Shown here: positions 1 through 6,015 of the stretch, one piece after another
Position numbering within the stretch: the first letter of the stretch is position 1
Layout of the letters: the number at the start of each line of letters is the position of its first letter
NCBI GenBank assembly: GCA_029821235.1
Contig: JALGTT010000080.1
Location: 1-6,299 of the forward strand
DNA: 6,299 nucleotides
Reading direction: 5' to 3'
From: Candidatus Hebobacteria bacterium
GTDB taxonomy: Bacteria; Armatimonadota; Hebobacteria; Hebobacterales; Hebobacteraceae
Program-made: the position numbers and the translations under genes
Notes under the pieces: model-generated
Database searches by the model: none
The model's input: the letters and a program-made list of their open reading frames with translations, nothing else
Told to the model about the DNA's origin: nothing

Positions 1-882
1 CCTCATCAGCGGCGCGAGCAGCAGGTAGTCGTAGTACTCGTGGGTGCGAAACACGCCCGGCTGATACACCGAGAACCCGCCCCAATCCACGATCAGGAGT
101 CGGAGGAACCCGCCCTCCTCCGTGGGTATCTCCACCACCTGGAGGTAGTTATAGGGCGATTCCCGCACCGCGATCGCCTCCTTCACCGGCAGCAGGGGCT
201 GGATGGGAATTGCGAAGGCCGCCAGCGCGGCCGCCGCCGGCGCCCAGCGGAGGCGCGCCATCAACAGCAGCGCGGCCACCACCAACGCGGCCCCGAAGAG
301 CATGATGGACCGCTGCACGCCCAGCCGGGGAATGGTCACCATCGCCGGCAGGAACGTCCCCGCCACGCTGCCCACCGCGGAGAGCGCGTAGATGCGGCCC
401 GCGGAGCGCCCCGTGCGCCCGAGGTCCAGGATGGTGAGTTTCATCGCGAACGGGCACACGCACCCGAGCAGGGCCATCGGCACCGCGAACAGCGCAAACG
501 TCCCCAGGAAAGACCCGCCCAGGATGCCCAGTTGGGGGGTGAGTTTCCAGGCGGCGGTGAGCACGGCGCGGCTGTAGAAGGGCAGGCCGAGCGCGATCAG
601 GCCCGCGATGAGCGTGATCAGGCCCAGGGCGAACCGGCTGGGGAAGCGGTCGGCCAGCGCGCCCCCCAGATAGTAGCCGACGGTGAGGAACAACAGCACC
701 AGCCCGATCAAACTGGTCCACACGGAAAGCGTGGTGCCGAAGTAGGGCGCGATCAGCCGCGAGGCCGACATCTCCAGGCCCATCACCGCCACCCCGCTGG
801 TGAACACCAGCCAGAGCAGCGCGGCGCGGCCCCACAGAGTGGTGGACGGGTGCTGCCCCCTCGTCCCAGGCGACTCTGCCAT
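1..882 (-). CDS. MFS/spermidine-synthase hybrid membrane protein, N-terminal part (runs off left edge)
   Basis: The reading frame is open from an ATG at 882 to the window edge (294 residues, no stop), so the C-terminal part is missing. Residues 1-17 are a short polar leader. Residues about 20-230 are strongly hydrophobic with roughly seven membrane segments. They carry the signature of the fused MFS/spermidine synthase family: GLEMSASRLIAPYFGT (35-50), then GYYLGGALADR (69-79) and CPFAMKL (143-149). At 241-251 the sequence ESPYNYLQVVE begins the soluble spermidine-synthase-like (Rossmann) domain, of which about 55 residues are seen. Family knowledge: such proteins couple a membrane domain to an aminopropyltransferase-like fold, but their substrate is rarely known and need not be putrescine. 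The catalytic region lies outside the window. A GGGGG at 889-893, six bases before the ATG, is a usable ribosome binding site. The gene lies 69 bp after glmS in the same direction, with a strong hairpin between. Confidence 0.85.
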   Translation of the reverse strand, partial: MAESPGTRGQHPSTTLWGRAALLWLVFTSGVAVMGLEMSASRLIAPYFGTTLSVWTSLIGLVLLFLTVGYYLGGALADRFPSRFALGLITLIAGLIALGLPFYSRAVLTAAWKLTPQLGILGGSFLGTFALFAVPMALLGCVCPFAMKLTILDLGRTGRSAGRIYALSAVGSVAGTFLPAMVTIPRLGVQRSIMLFGAALVVAALLLMARLRWAPAAAALAAFAIPIQPLLPVKEAIAVRESPYNYLQVVEIPTEEGGFLRLLIVDWGGFSVYQPGVFRTHEYYDYLLLAPLMR

Positions 883-913
883 GTTGAACCCCCAGCGAGA
901 CAGAATCCAAGAA

Positions 914-942
914 TCCGGGGCCCGCACACGGCGGGCCCCGGA
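914..942 (-). terminator. Strong GC-rich hairpin after glmS (putative terminator or attenuator)
   Basis: Two perfectly complementary 12-base arms (914-925 and 931-942) enclose a 5-base loop, beginning 9 bases after the glmS stop codon. Read on the minus strand, the stem is followed by TTCTTGGATT, which is only moderately T-rich, so this is not a textbook intrinsic terminator. Position and stem strength suggest it ends or reduces transcription from glmS before the hybrid membrane gene, or protects the 3' end of the glmS message. I infer this function; only the hairpin is seen. Confidence 0.6.
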
Positions 943-951
943 GAGAACGAC

Positions 952-2784
952 TTATTCGACCGTCACGCTCTTCGCCAGGTTGCGCGGCTGGTCGATCTCG
1001 CAGCCGAGCATGTCGGCCACGTGGTATGCGTAGAGTTGCACCGGGATGCCGGCGAGCACTGGAGCCAGCACCTCATCGGTCTTCGGGATGCGGATCACGT
1101 CATCCGCGTACTTGGCGATCTCGGTGTCGTCCTCATTGGCGATGGCAATCACCTTGCCGCCCCGGGCGCGGATCTCCTGGAGATTCCCCAGGCTCTTCTC
1201 GTAGTGCTCGCCCGCAACCACGGCCGACATCACCGCGCATTCCTCGGTCACCAGGGCCAGCGGACCGTGCTTCATCTCCCCGGCCGCGTAGCCCTCGGCG
1301 TCGATGTAGGCGATCTCCTTCAACTTCAGCGCGCCCTCCATGGCGGTCGAGTAGTTGGACCCGCGGCCCAGATACAGATAGCGCTTGCACCACAGGTACT
1401 TCTTCGCCAGCCGCTTGACGTGCTTCGCCTCCTTGGCCAGGAACTCCGCGGCCTGGTCGGGGAGCCGCTTGATGGCCCGCAACAGGCTGCGCAGCCGGGC
1501 CGGCTTGACGGTGCCCCGCACCTCCGCCAACTTCATGGCGAACAGCAGCATGGCGAGGATCTGGCTGGTATAGGCCTTGGTGGAGGCGACGCCGATCTCC
1601 GGGCCGGCCTGGATGTAGAGGTTGCTGTCCGACTCCCTCGCCACCGAACTGCCGATGACATTGGTGATCGCCAGCACCTTGGCCCCCCGGCGGCGGGCCA
1701 TGCGGATCGCCTGCAGGGTGTCCGCGGTCTCGCCCGACTGGCTGATGGCGATGCCCAAAGTGGACTTGTCGAACAGGCACTCCCGATGCTGGAGTTCGGA
1801 GGCGACGTCCACGATCACCGGCACCCCGCACAGCCGCTCGATGCAGTATCCGCCCGCCATCCCCGCGTAGGAGGCGGTGCCGCAGGCGATCACCACGATC
1901 TTCTTGATGCGCTTCAGGAACGCGTCGGAGAACTTCGTCTCCTCCAGGTTCAAGGTGGGCGTGCGGCCCCTGATGCGCTGGCCGATGGTCTGCCGCAGGG
2001 CGTCCGGCTGCTCCAGGATCTCCTTGATCATGAAGTGCTTGTGTCCGCCCTTCTCCGCCATGCCCGCGTCCCACTTCACGTGGAACACCGGCTTCTTCAC
2101 CGATTTGCCGGCAATGGTCTTGACGTCGATGTTCTGCTCGGTGACCACCACCATCTCGCCGTTGTCAATCAGATAGGCCTTGCGGGTGAACTTGAGGATG
2201 GCGGGGATGTCGGAGGCGACGAAGTTCTCGCCCTCCCCGATCCCGGCCACCAGCGGGCTGTACTGCCGGGCGGCGACGATCAAGCCGGGCTGCTGATCCA
2301 CCAGGGCGACCGCCGCGTAGGAGCCCTGGATGTCCTTCAGCGCGCGTTGCATCGCCTTCTCCAGGTCCCCCCGGTAGTACTTCTCGAGCAGGTGGGGGAT
2401 CACCTCAGTGTCGGTCTGGGACTTGAACTTGTGCCCCTCCGCCTGGAGTTTCTCCCGCAGCTCCAGGTAGTTCTCGATGATGCCGTTGTGCACCACCGCG
2501 ATGTGTCCCTCACAATCACAGTGGGGATGGGAGTTGATCTCCGAGGGGGGACCGTGGGTCGCCCACCGCGTGTGCCCGATTCCGGACCGGCCTTCCGGCT
2601 TGTGCTTCTCCAGCAGGTCGGAGAGCACCGAGAGCTTCCCCTTCGCCTTGATCACCTCCAGGTGACCGTTGACTTGAATGGCGACCCCGGCCGAGTCGTA
2701 CCCCCGGTACTCCAATCGGCGCAATCCCTCCATGAGCACCTCGTAGGTGGTGCGGCCGCCCAGGTAGCCTACAATTCCACACAT
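952..2784 (-). CDS. glmS: Glutamine--fructose-6-phosphate aminotransferase (isomerizing), GlmS
   Basis: GlmS converts fructose-6-phosphate and glutamine to glucosamine-6-phosphate and glutamate, the committed step to UDP-GlcNAc for peptidoglycan and LPS, in the cytosol. The protein is 610 residues, the usual length (E. coli 609). Residues 2-220 are the class II glutamine amidotransferase domain: Cys2 becomes the N-terminal nucleophile after Met removal, with HTRWATHG (71-78), HNGIIEN (99-105) and TDTE (124-127). The first SIS domain spans about 290-425 (ACGTASYAGM, SQSGETADT at 348-356, EIGVASTKAYT) and the second about 465-600 (LGRGSNYSTAMEGALKLKE, EMKHGPLAL). The isomerase residues match E490, H506 and K605, and the C-terminus PRNLAKSVTVE is that of the family. 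An in-frame TGA at 2788-2790 just before the ATG rules out an upstream start. It lies 42 nt downstream of a glycosyltransferase gene and is probably cotranscribed. The leader is too short for a glmS ribozyme. Confidence 0.98.
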   Translation of the reverse strand: MCGIVGYLGGRTTYEVLMEGLRRLEYRGYDSAGVAIQVNGHLEVIKAKGKLSVLSDLLEKHKPEGRSGIGHTRWATHGPPSEINSHPHCDCEGHIAVVHNGIIENYLELREKLQAEGHKFKSQTDTEVIPHLLEKYYRGDLEKAMQRALKDIQGSYAAVALVDQQPGLIVAARQYSPLVAGIGEGENFVASDIPAILKFTRKAYLIDNGEMVVVTEQNIDVKTIAGKSVKKPVFHVKWDAGMAEKGGHKHFMIKEILEQPDALRQTIGQRIRGRTPTLNLEETKFSDAFLKRIKKIVVIACGTASYAGMAGGYCIERLCGVPVIVDVASELQHRECLFDKSTLGIAISQSGETADTLQAIRMARRRGAKVLAITNVIGSSVARESDSNLYIQAGPEIGVASTKAYTSQILAMLLFAMKLAEVRGTVKPARLRSLLRAIKRLPDQAAEFLAKEAKHVKRLAKKYLWCKRYLYLGRGSNYSTAMEGALKLKEIAYIDAEGYAAGEMKHGPLALVTEECAVMSAVVAGEHYEKSLGNLQEIRARGGKVIAIANEDDTEIAKYADDVIRIPKTDEVLAPVLAGIPVQLYAYHVADMLGCEIDQPRNLAKSVTVE

Positions 2785-2787
2785 CAG

Positions 2788-2799
2788 TCACATGCCTCC
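2788..2799 (-). promoter_or_regulatory. glmS ribosome binding site with an embedded start-stop ATG-TGA
   Basis: On the minus strand GGAGG (2799-2795) lies 10 bases before the glmS ATG. Between them stands ATG-TGA (2793-2788), in frame with glmS, followed by CTG and then the glmS ATG. The ATG-TGA is one base after GGAGG, too close to be used well, so it is probably harmless. It does fix the glmS start at 2784, because no in-frame start upstream can read through the TGA. Confidence 0.6.
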
Positions 2800-2826
2800 G
2801 AACAGAGAATAGAATCGGCCGCCGGA

Positions 2827-3981
2827 TCACGCGCGCGCTCGTTCCTCGAGCAGTCTCTCGTACAACTGGGACAGACGCGCGGCCATGCGGCCTGAGGAGA
2901 ATTCTTCCGCCCGCGCCCGCGCCTTACCTGCCAGAGAACGGCGAAATTCGTCGGATTCCAGCACCCTGCACAGCCCCGCGGCCAGGGCCTCCGGGTCCGG
3001 CTCCACGATCAGCCCGTTCCGCCCGGACTCGATTACGTCCTCCACCGCCCCCGACCTCACCGCCACCGGCGGACATCCCACCGCCATCGCCTCCAGCACC
3101 ACCACCCCCTGGGTGTCGGTGAGCGAGGGGAACGCGAACACGCTGGACTCGGCCAGGCAGTCGAACACTTCCTCATGCGCGAGATAGCCGGTGAAGGCGA
3201 TGTGCTCGGCCACCCCGAGGGAGGCCGCGAGACGCTCGCACTCCCTCCGATACGGCCCGTCCCCGATCAGCAGCAGCCGCGCCCCCGGAAACCGCCGCAC
3301 CGCCAGGTGAAACGCCCTGATGAGCATGTCCACGCTCTTCTCCCGCGCGATGCGCCCGGAGAAGGCGATCACCGGCGCCTCCTCCGGAATGCCGAACCGG
3401 GCGCGCACCGGCCGCCGCGGGCGCGCGTTCAGGAGGTCGAGATCGATGCCCGTGGGAATCGCCTCCATGGGCGTCGTCACGCCGTAGGAGCGCAGTATCT
3501 CCGCGGTGCCGCGGGTGGGCACCACCACATAGTCGGCGGAGTTCGAGAAGTTGCGGCTGATGCGCACCGCCATCGCCCGCACCAGAGGGCGCGGCAGGGG
3601 CACGTAGTGGGCGTACTCGCGAATGAGGGTGTGGTAAGTAAATATGAAGGGACAGCCGAGTCGGCGGGCCCACCTCCGCGCCTCCCGGCCGGTCATCATC
3701 GGGTGTTGGGCGTGGATGATATCGGGGCGGCGGGAAGCGATCACCCGGCGCAAGGTCCAACTCGACCAGGGAAGGGCCAGCGGGTAGCGGGGATGCGTGG
3801 GGGCCGAGACGGAGGGCATGCGAAAGACATTGGGTTCTGTGTCCCGATGACCCGGGAAAGCGGGAGCGTAGATATCCACCTGGTGCCCGAGCCTGACCAG
3901 CTCCCTGGCAAAGGTCGCCACCGACACCACCACACCGTTCACAATGGGATGGTAGCATTCGGTGAAGAGAGCAATGCGCAT
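2827..3981 (-). CDS. GT4-family (GT-B fold) glycosyltransferase
   Basis: Predicted retaining glycosyltransferase that moves a sugar from a nucleotide donor to a lipid or glycan acceptor at the cytoplasmic membrane face. I start it at the ATG at 3981 (384 residues): MRIALFTECYHPIVNGV is the typical N-terminus of this family, and the open frame upstream to 4119 encodes proline-rich, non-family sequence. The N-terminal Rossmann domain has the glycine-containing loop at 11-20 and PDIIHAQHP (86-94). The C-terminal domain has IPTGID (175-180), FSGRIAREKSVDML (207-220, the donor-phosphate Arg/Lys pair R210 and K215), IGDGP (239-243) and TDTQGVVVLEAMAVG (288-302). The last is the EX7E motif with Asp289 in place of the first Glu and Glu297 kept. 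This form resembles the diacylglycerol glycosyltransferase and PimB-like branch, but I cannot name donor or acceptor. No transmembrane segment is evident. It heads the run GT, glmS, hybrid gene, and is divergent from the MEMO gene. Confidence 0.93.
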   Translation of the reverse strand: MRIALFTECYHPIVNGVVVSVATFARELVRLGHQVDIYAPAFPGHRDTEPNVFRMPSVSAPTHPRYPLALPWSSWTLRRVIASRRPDIIHAQHPMMTGREARRWARRLGCPFIFTYHTLIREYAHYVPLPRPLVRAMAVRISRNFSNSADYVVVPTRGTAEILRSYGVTTPMEAIPTGIDLDLLNARPRRPVRARFGIPEEAPVIAFSGRIAREKSVDMLIRAFHLAVRRFPGARLLLIGDGPYRRECERLAASLGVAEHIAFTGYLAHEEVFDCLAESSVFAFPSLTDTQGVVVLEAMAVGCPPVAVRSGAVEDVIESGRNGLIVEPDPEALAAGLCRVLESDEFRRSLAGKARARAEEFSSGRMAARLSQLYERLLEERARA

Positions 3982-3984
3982 AGC

Positions 3985-4036
3985 GTCGCCGCCCCCGGGC
4001 ACTCCGCGGTCAGGGATGTGGGTCTCCGGCGGCGAC
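3985..4036. repeat. 9-bp perfect inverted repeat in the glycosyltransferase leader
   Basis: The arms GTCGCCGCC (3985-3993) and GGCGGCGAC (4028-4036) are perfect complements separated by 34 bases. On the minus strand the second arm ends 4 bases before the glycosyltransferase ATG and covers two bases of its GGGGG ribosome-binding-like stretch (3992-3996). Folded in RNA it could partly hide that site. However, the first arm overlaps the candidate promoter's transcription start, so RNA folding requires a start site further upstream. In so GC-rich a sequence chance is a real alternative. Confidence 0.4.
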
Positions 4037-4065
4037 AGGGTAACATGAAGCCAAACGGGCGTCAA
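4037..4065 (-). promoter_or_regulatory. Candidate sigma70-type promoter for the glycosyltransferase-glmS unit
   Basis: On the minus strand TTGACG (4065-4060, five of six to the -35 consensus) is followed after exactly 17 bases by TACCCT (4042-4037, three of six to the -10 consensus, keeping its TA...T ends). The predicted start is near 4030, giving a leader of about 50 bases before the ATG at 3981. On the opposite strand TAACAT (4041-4046) resembles a -10 element for the MEMO gene, but no convincing -35 goes with it. The prediction rests on consensus match and position only. Confidence 0.4.
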
Positions 4066-4081
4066 CCAAGCGAAAACGGGC
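4053..4081. repeat. Direct repeat AAACGGGC x2, 21 bp apart, in the divergent region
   Basis: The 8-mer AAACGGGC occurs at 4053-4060 and again at 4074-4081, start to start 21 bp, about two helical turns. The first copy touches the -35 hexamer of the candidate glycosyltransferase promoter, and both lie upstream of the MEMO gene. This spacing would suit a regulator binding one DNA face, but no regulator is seen and the repeat is short. Confidence 0.3.
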
Positions 4082-4100
4082 CGGTTCGGGAGAGAAGGCC

Positions 4101-4985
4101 ATGTCCTCGGTGAGAGCACCCGCGGTGGCGGGAAGTTTCTACCCGGGCCGCCGGGACGCGCTGGTGCGCGCGCTGGAGGAGTGTTTCCTCCACCCGCTCG
4201 GGCCGGGCGCGCTCCCCCAGGTGGACAGACAAGGTCCCGGCCGCATCGCGGCCCTGGTGTCCCCGCACGCGGGCTACATGTACTCCGGTCCCGCGGCCGC
4301 CCACGGCTTCGCCGCGCTCGCCGCGGACGGCGTCCCGGAGTGCGCGGTCATCCTGGGGCCGAGCCACCACTCGCTGGGACGCACGGCGGCGGTCTCCGCC
4401 GCGGACGCGTGGCAGACCCCGCTGGGGGAGGCGCCGGTGGATAAGGCGTTGGCGCGCGCGCTGGTCGAGGCCACCGACCTGTTGGTGGCCGACGATGCCG
4501 CGCACCGCTGGGAGCACTCCCTGGAGGTCCAGGTGCCCTTCCTCCAGTTCGTCTACGGAGAAGAGGCCCCGCCCCTGGTTCCCATCTGTATCCGCGCGCA
4601 CCCGCTCGACGACCTCGACCTGCTGGCGGCCGACGTGACCGAACTCGGCGGAGTGCTGGCCCGGGCGCTGTCGGGGAAGCGCGCGGTGATCATCGCCAGC
4701 AGCGACCTGTCCCATCAGATTCCCCACCGGGAGGCGGAGAGACAGGACCGGCTGGCTCTGGACCAGATGCTGGCGATGGACCCCGCGGGACTGCTGAGAA
4801 CGGTACAAGAACACCAGATCTCCACCTGCGGCCCGGTGCCGGTAGCGATCGCGATGGCCTACTGCCTCGCCCGCGGCGGGGGCGAGGCCGAGCTGCTACG
4901 CTACTACACCTCCGGGGATGTCATCGGAGACCGCGCCGCAGTGGTCGGCTACGCATCCCTGGTCATCCGTTCTCAAGGGAGGTGA
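4101..4985 (+). CDS. amrB: AmmeMemoRadiSam system protein B (MEMO1 family)
   Basis: MEMO-family protein of 294 residues, slightly longer than the usual 260-290. Conserved blocks appear in order: RAPAVAGSFYPG (5-16), SPHAGYMYSGPAAAHGF (54-70), LGPSHHSLG (85-93), WEHSLEVQVPFL (137-148), ASSDLSH (199-205), STCGP (241-245) and YTSGDVIGDRAAVVGYAS (269-286). His56, His89 or His90, and Cys243 correspond to the metal-ligand residues of human MEMO1 (H49, H81, C244). The fold is related to extradiol dioxygenases, but the bacterial reaction is not established. Family knowledge: it often sits beside an AMMECR1-domain protein and a radical SAM enzyme; neither is in this window. No signal peptide or membrane segment is seen, so it should be cytosolic. 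The ATG at 4101 is preceded by GGGAGAGAAGG (4088-4098), a good ribosome binding site. A CvpA-family gene follows after 6 nt and is surely cotranscribed; upstream lies a divergent glycosyltransferase. Confidence 0.95.
   Translation: MSSVRAPAVAGSFYPGRRDALVRALEECFLHPLGPGALPQVDRQGPGRIAALVSPHAGYMYSGPAAAHGFAALAADGVPECAVILGPSHHSLGRTAAVSAADAWQTPLGEAPVDKALARALVEATDLLVADDAAHRWEHSLEVQVPFLQFVYGEEAPPLVPICIRAHPLDDLDLLAADVTELGGVLARALSGKRAVIIASSDLSHQIPHREAERQDRLALDQMLAMDPAGLLRTVQEHQISTCGPVPVAIAMAYCLARGGGEAELLRYYTSGDVIGDRAAVVGYASLVIRSQGR
4977..4985 (+). promoter_or_regulatory. Ribosome binding site of the CvpA-like gene, overlapping the MEMO stop codon
   Basis: GGGAGGTGA (4977-4985) is an excellent match to the anti-Shine-Dalgarno target and ends in the TGA stop of the MEMO gene. 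GGAGG lies nine bases before the ATG at 4992. Such overlap lets ribosomes ending on the first gene reinitiate on the second, so the two proteins are probably translated in a coupled way. Confidence 0.75.
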
Positions 4986-4991
4986 GCGCAC

Positions 4992-5477
4992 ATGACGTGG
5001 TTTGATATCGTGGTATTCGTGGTGTTGGCATTCGTCATCTGGCTCGAAAGCAATCGAGGCTTCGGGCGCGCGCTCTTCGATGCCATCGGGGCGGTGGTGG
5101 TGCTCAAGGTGGCCACTTCCGCGGCCCACCCGCTGTCCCTCGCGTTCCCGCTATCCCAGGCGGAGGGCACGAACGACGCCATCTGGCTGGCATCGGTATT
5201 CGTGGTGTTGATGGTGCTGGTGGTGCTGGCCTCGCGGTTCCTCTACGAGACCACGCTTCTCTCCCTCGATGTCCTCGATCCGCTGGTGGGGGGTCTGCTC
5301 GGCGCCGTCTCGGGCCTGATCATCGGGCACATCTTCCTCAAGGCGATGCTGCTGAGTTACGGCGCGGACTCCGAGGCCGCGAGGATTCTGCTGCAGAGTT
5401 TCGTGGGCCAGGAACTGGTTCAGTTCCGCACCTTCCACATCGTGCTCACCGCGCTCCAGAACCTGGGGACGGCATAG
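4992..5477 (+). CDS. CvpA-family integral membrane protein
   Basis: A 161-residue hydrophobic protein, normal length for the CvpA (colicin V production) family. Four membrane segments are visible at about 4-18, 27-43, 64-84 and 97-122, followed by an amphipathic tail with no charged cluster. Family-like features are the N-terminal FDIVV, the RGFGRALFD stretch (22-30) between the first two helices, and a glycine-rich last helix opened by LDPLVGGLLGAVSGL (95-109), like the LDR.LGALLGLVKGLL pattern of the family. CvpA proteins are inner-membrane proteins of uncertain function, linked to colicin V export and to envelope or bile tolerance. The ATG at 4992 is supported by a near-ideal ribosome binding site and a 6-nt gap from the MEMO gene. 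It ends 19 bp from the convergent rfaE2. Sequence divergence from well-known CvpA proteins is high, so the family call is likely rather than certain. Confidence 0.75.
   Translation: MTWFDIVVFVVLAFVIWLESNRGFGRALFDAIGAVVVLKVATSAAHPLSLAFPLSQAEGTNDAIWLASVFVVLMVLVVLASRFLYETTLLSLDVLDPLVGGLLGAVSGLIIGHIFLKAMLLSYGADSEAARILLQSFVGQELVQFRTFHIVLTALQNLGTA
5012..5210 (+). repeat. Exact 16-bp direct repeat inside the CvpA-like gene
   Basis: GGTATTCGTGGTGTTG occurs at 5012-5027 and at 5195-5210, 183 bp (61 codons) apart and in the same frame. Both copies encode VFVVL, in the first and third membrane helices. Identity at the wobble positions goes beyond what protein similarity needs, but low-complexity Val codons (GTG, GTA, GTT) make chance plausible. 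Confidence 0.5.
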
Positions 5478-5496
5478 ACGGCGGGAGCCCGCACCC

Positions 5497-6015
5497 TCAC
5501 TTCGCGGGCGGCTCGTCCTTGATGCGGGAAATGCGATCGGTGCTCGAGATGCCCGGCACCAGGCCGGCGAGCACCACGCGCCCCCCGTAGCTCTCGACGA
5601 ACGCGCGCTCCTGCTGGTTCACGGTGCCCGCGTCGTAGTCCCCTCCCTTCACCCACACCTCCGGGCGCAGGGCATCGATCACCGGCAGAGAGGAGTCCTC
5701 GGGGAAGATCACCACCAGGTCAACGCAGGCCAGCGCGGCCACCATTCCCGCCCTCTCCTCCTCCGGCACCACCGGGCGGTCCGGCCCCTTCAGCCTCCGC
5801 GCCGAGGCGTCCGAGTTGATCCCCACCACCAGCGCATCCGCCTGGCCTCGCGCGTGCTCCAGGGTGCGGACGTGTCCCAGGTGCAGCAGATCGAAGCAGC
5901 CGTTTGCATAGGCGATCGCCTTGCCCTCCGCTCTCCATGCCTCCACCCGCGCCTTGGCTTCCGCGAGCGAGACGATCTTGTAACTGGAGCCTGAAAACCG
6001 GCCGCACTCACTCAT
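5497..6015 (-). CDS. rfaE2: D-glycero-beta-D-manno-heptose 1-phosphate adenylyltransferase (stand-alone RfaE2/HldE C-terminal type)
   Basis: Predicted to transfer AMP from ATP to heptose-1-phosphate, giving ADP-D-glycero-beta-D-manno-heptose for LPS core or other surface glycans, in the cytosol. The 172-residue protein is a single cytidylyltransferase-like nucleotidyltransferase domain. ANGCFDLLHLGHV (37-49) contains the HxGH nucleotide-binding motif (H45-L-G-H48). GINSDASARRLKGPDRPV (65-82), ALRPEVWVKGGDY (115-127) and GISSTDRISRI (155-165) follow as in RfaE2 and the C-terminal half of HldE. The kinase half (RfaE1) is absent here, so it must be encoded elsewhere. The last ten or so residues are a charged tail without family conservation. 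The ATG at 6015 overlaps the stop of the upstream glycosyltransferase (ATGA), and GAGGGTGA lies six bases upstream, inside that gene, so translation is probably coupled. Substrate stereochemistry (ADP- versus GDP-heptose route) cannot be read from sequence alone. Confidence 0.93.
   Translation of the reverse strand: MSECGRFSGSSYKIVSLAEAKARVEAWRAEGKAIAYANGCFDLLHLGHVRTLEHARGQADALVVGINSDASARRLKGPDRPVVPEEERAGMVAALACVDLVVIFPEDSSLPVIDALRPEVWVKGGDYDAGTVNQQERAFVESYGGRVVLAGLVPGISSTDRISRIKDEPPAK

Noticed and set aside
2785..2826. A glmS ribozyme or an internal promoter before glmS
   Set aside because: The gap is only 42 bases, far too short for the ribozyme. TATTCT (2806-2811, minus strand) resembles a -10 element, but the position 17 bases upstream (GCGCGT) does not resemble a -35.
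40..2895. A 951-codon open frame on the plus strand lying antisense to glmS and the hybrid membrane gene
   Set aside because: It has no family resemblance, is rich in Arg, His, Gln, Gly and Pro as expected for the antisense frame of high-GC coding DNA, and lies opposite two clear genes. Its length is a by-product of GC-rich codon use.
3175..4113. A 312-codon plus-strand frame opposite the glycosyltransferase gene
   Set aside because: Same antisense composition effect (Arg-, Pro- and His-rich, no domain), fully covered by a well-supported gene on the other strand.
3982..4119. N-terminal extension of the glycosyltransferase from an ATG at 4119
   Set aside because: The extra 46 residues look like translated intergenic DNA, would overlap the start of the divergent MEMO gene, and precede the canonical MRIALFTE N-terminus that has its own start.
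5478..5509. Bidirectional terminator between the CvpA-like gene and rfaE2
   Set aside because: Short inverted repeats exist (GCGGG/CCCGC at 5481-5492 and GCCCGC/GCGGGC at 5487-5509), but the stems are 5-6 bp, mutually exclusive, overlap the rfaE2 end and lack a T-tract on either strand.
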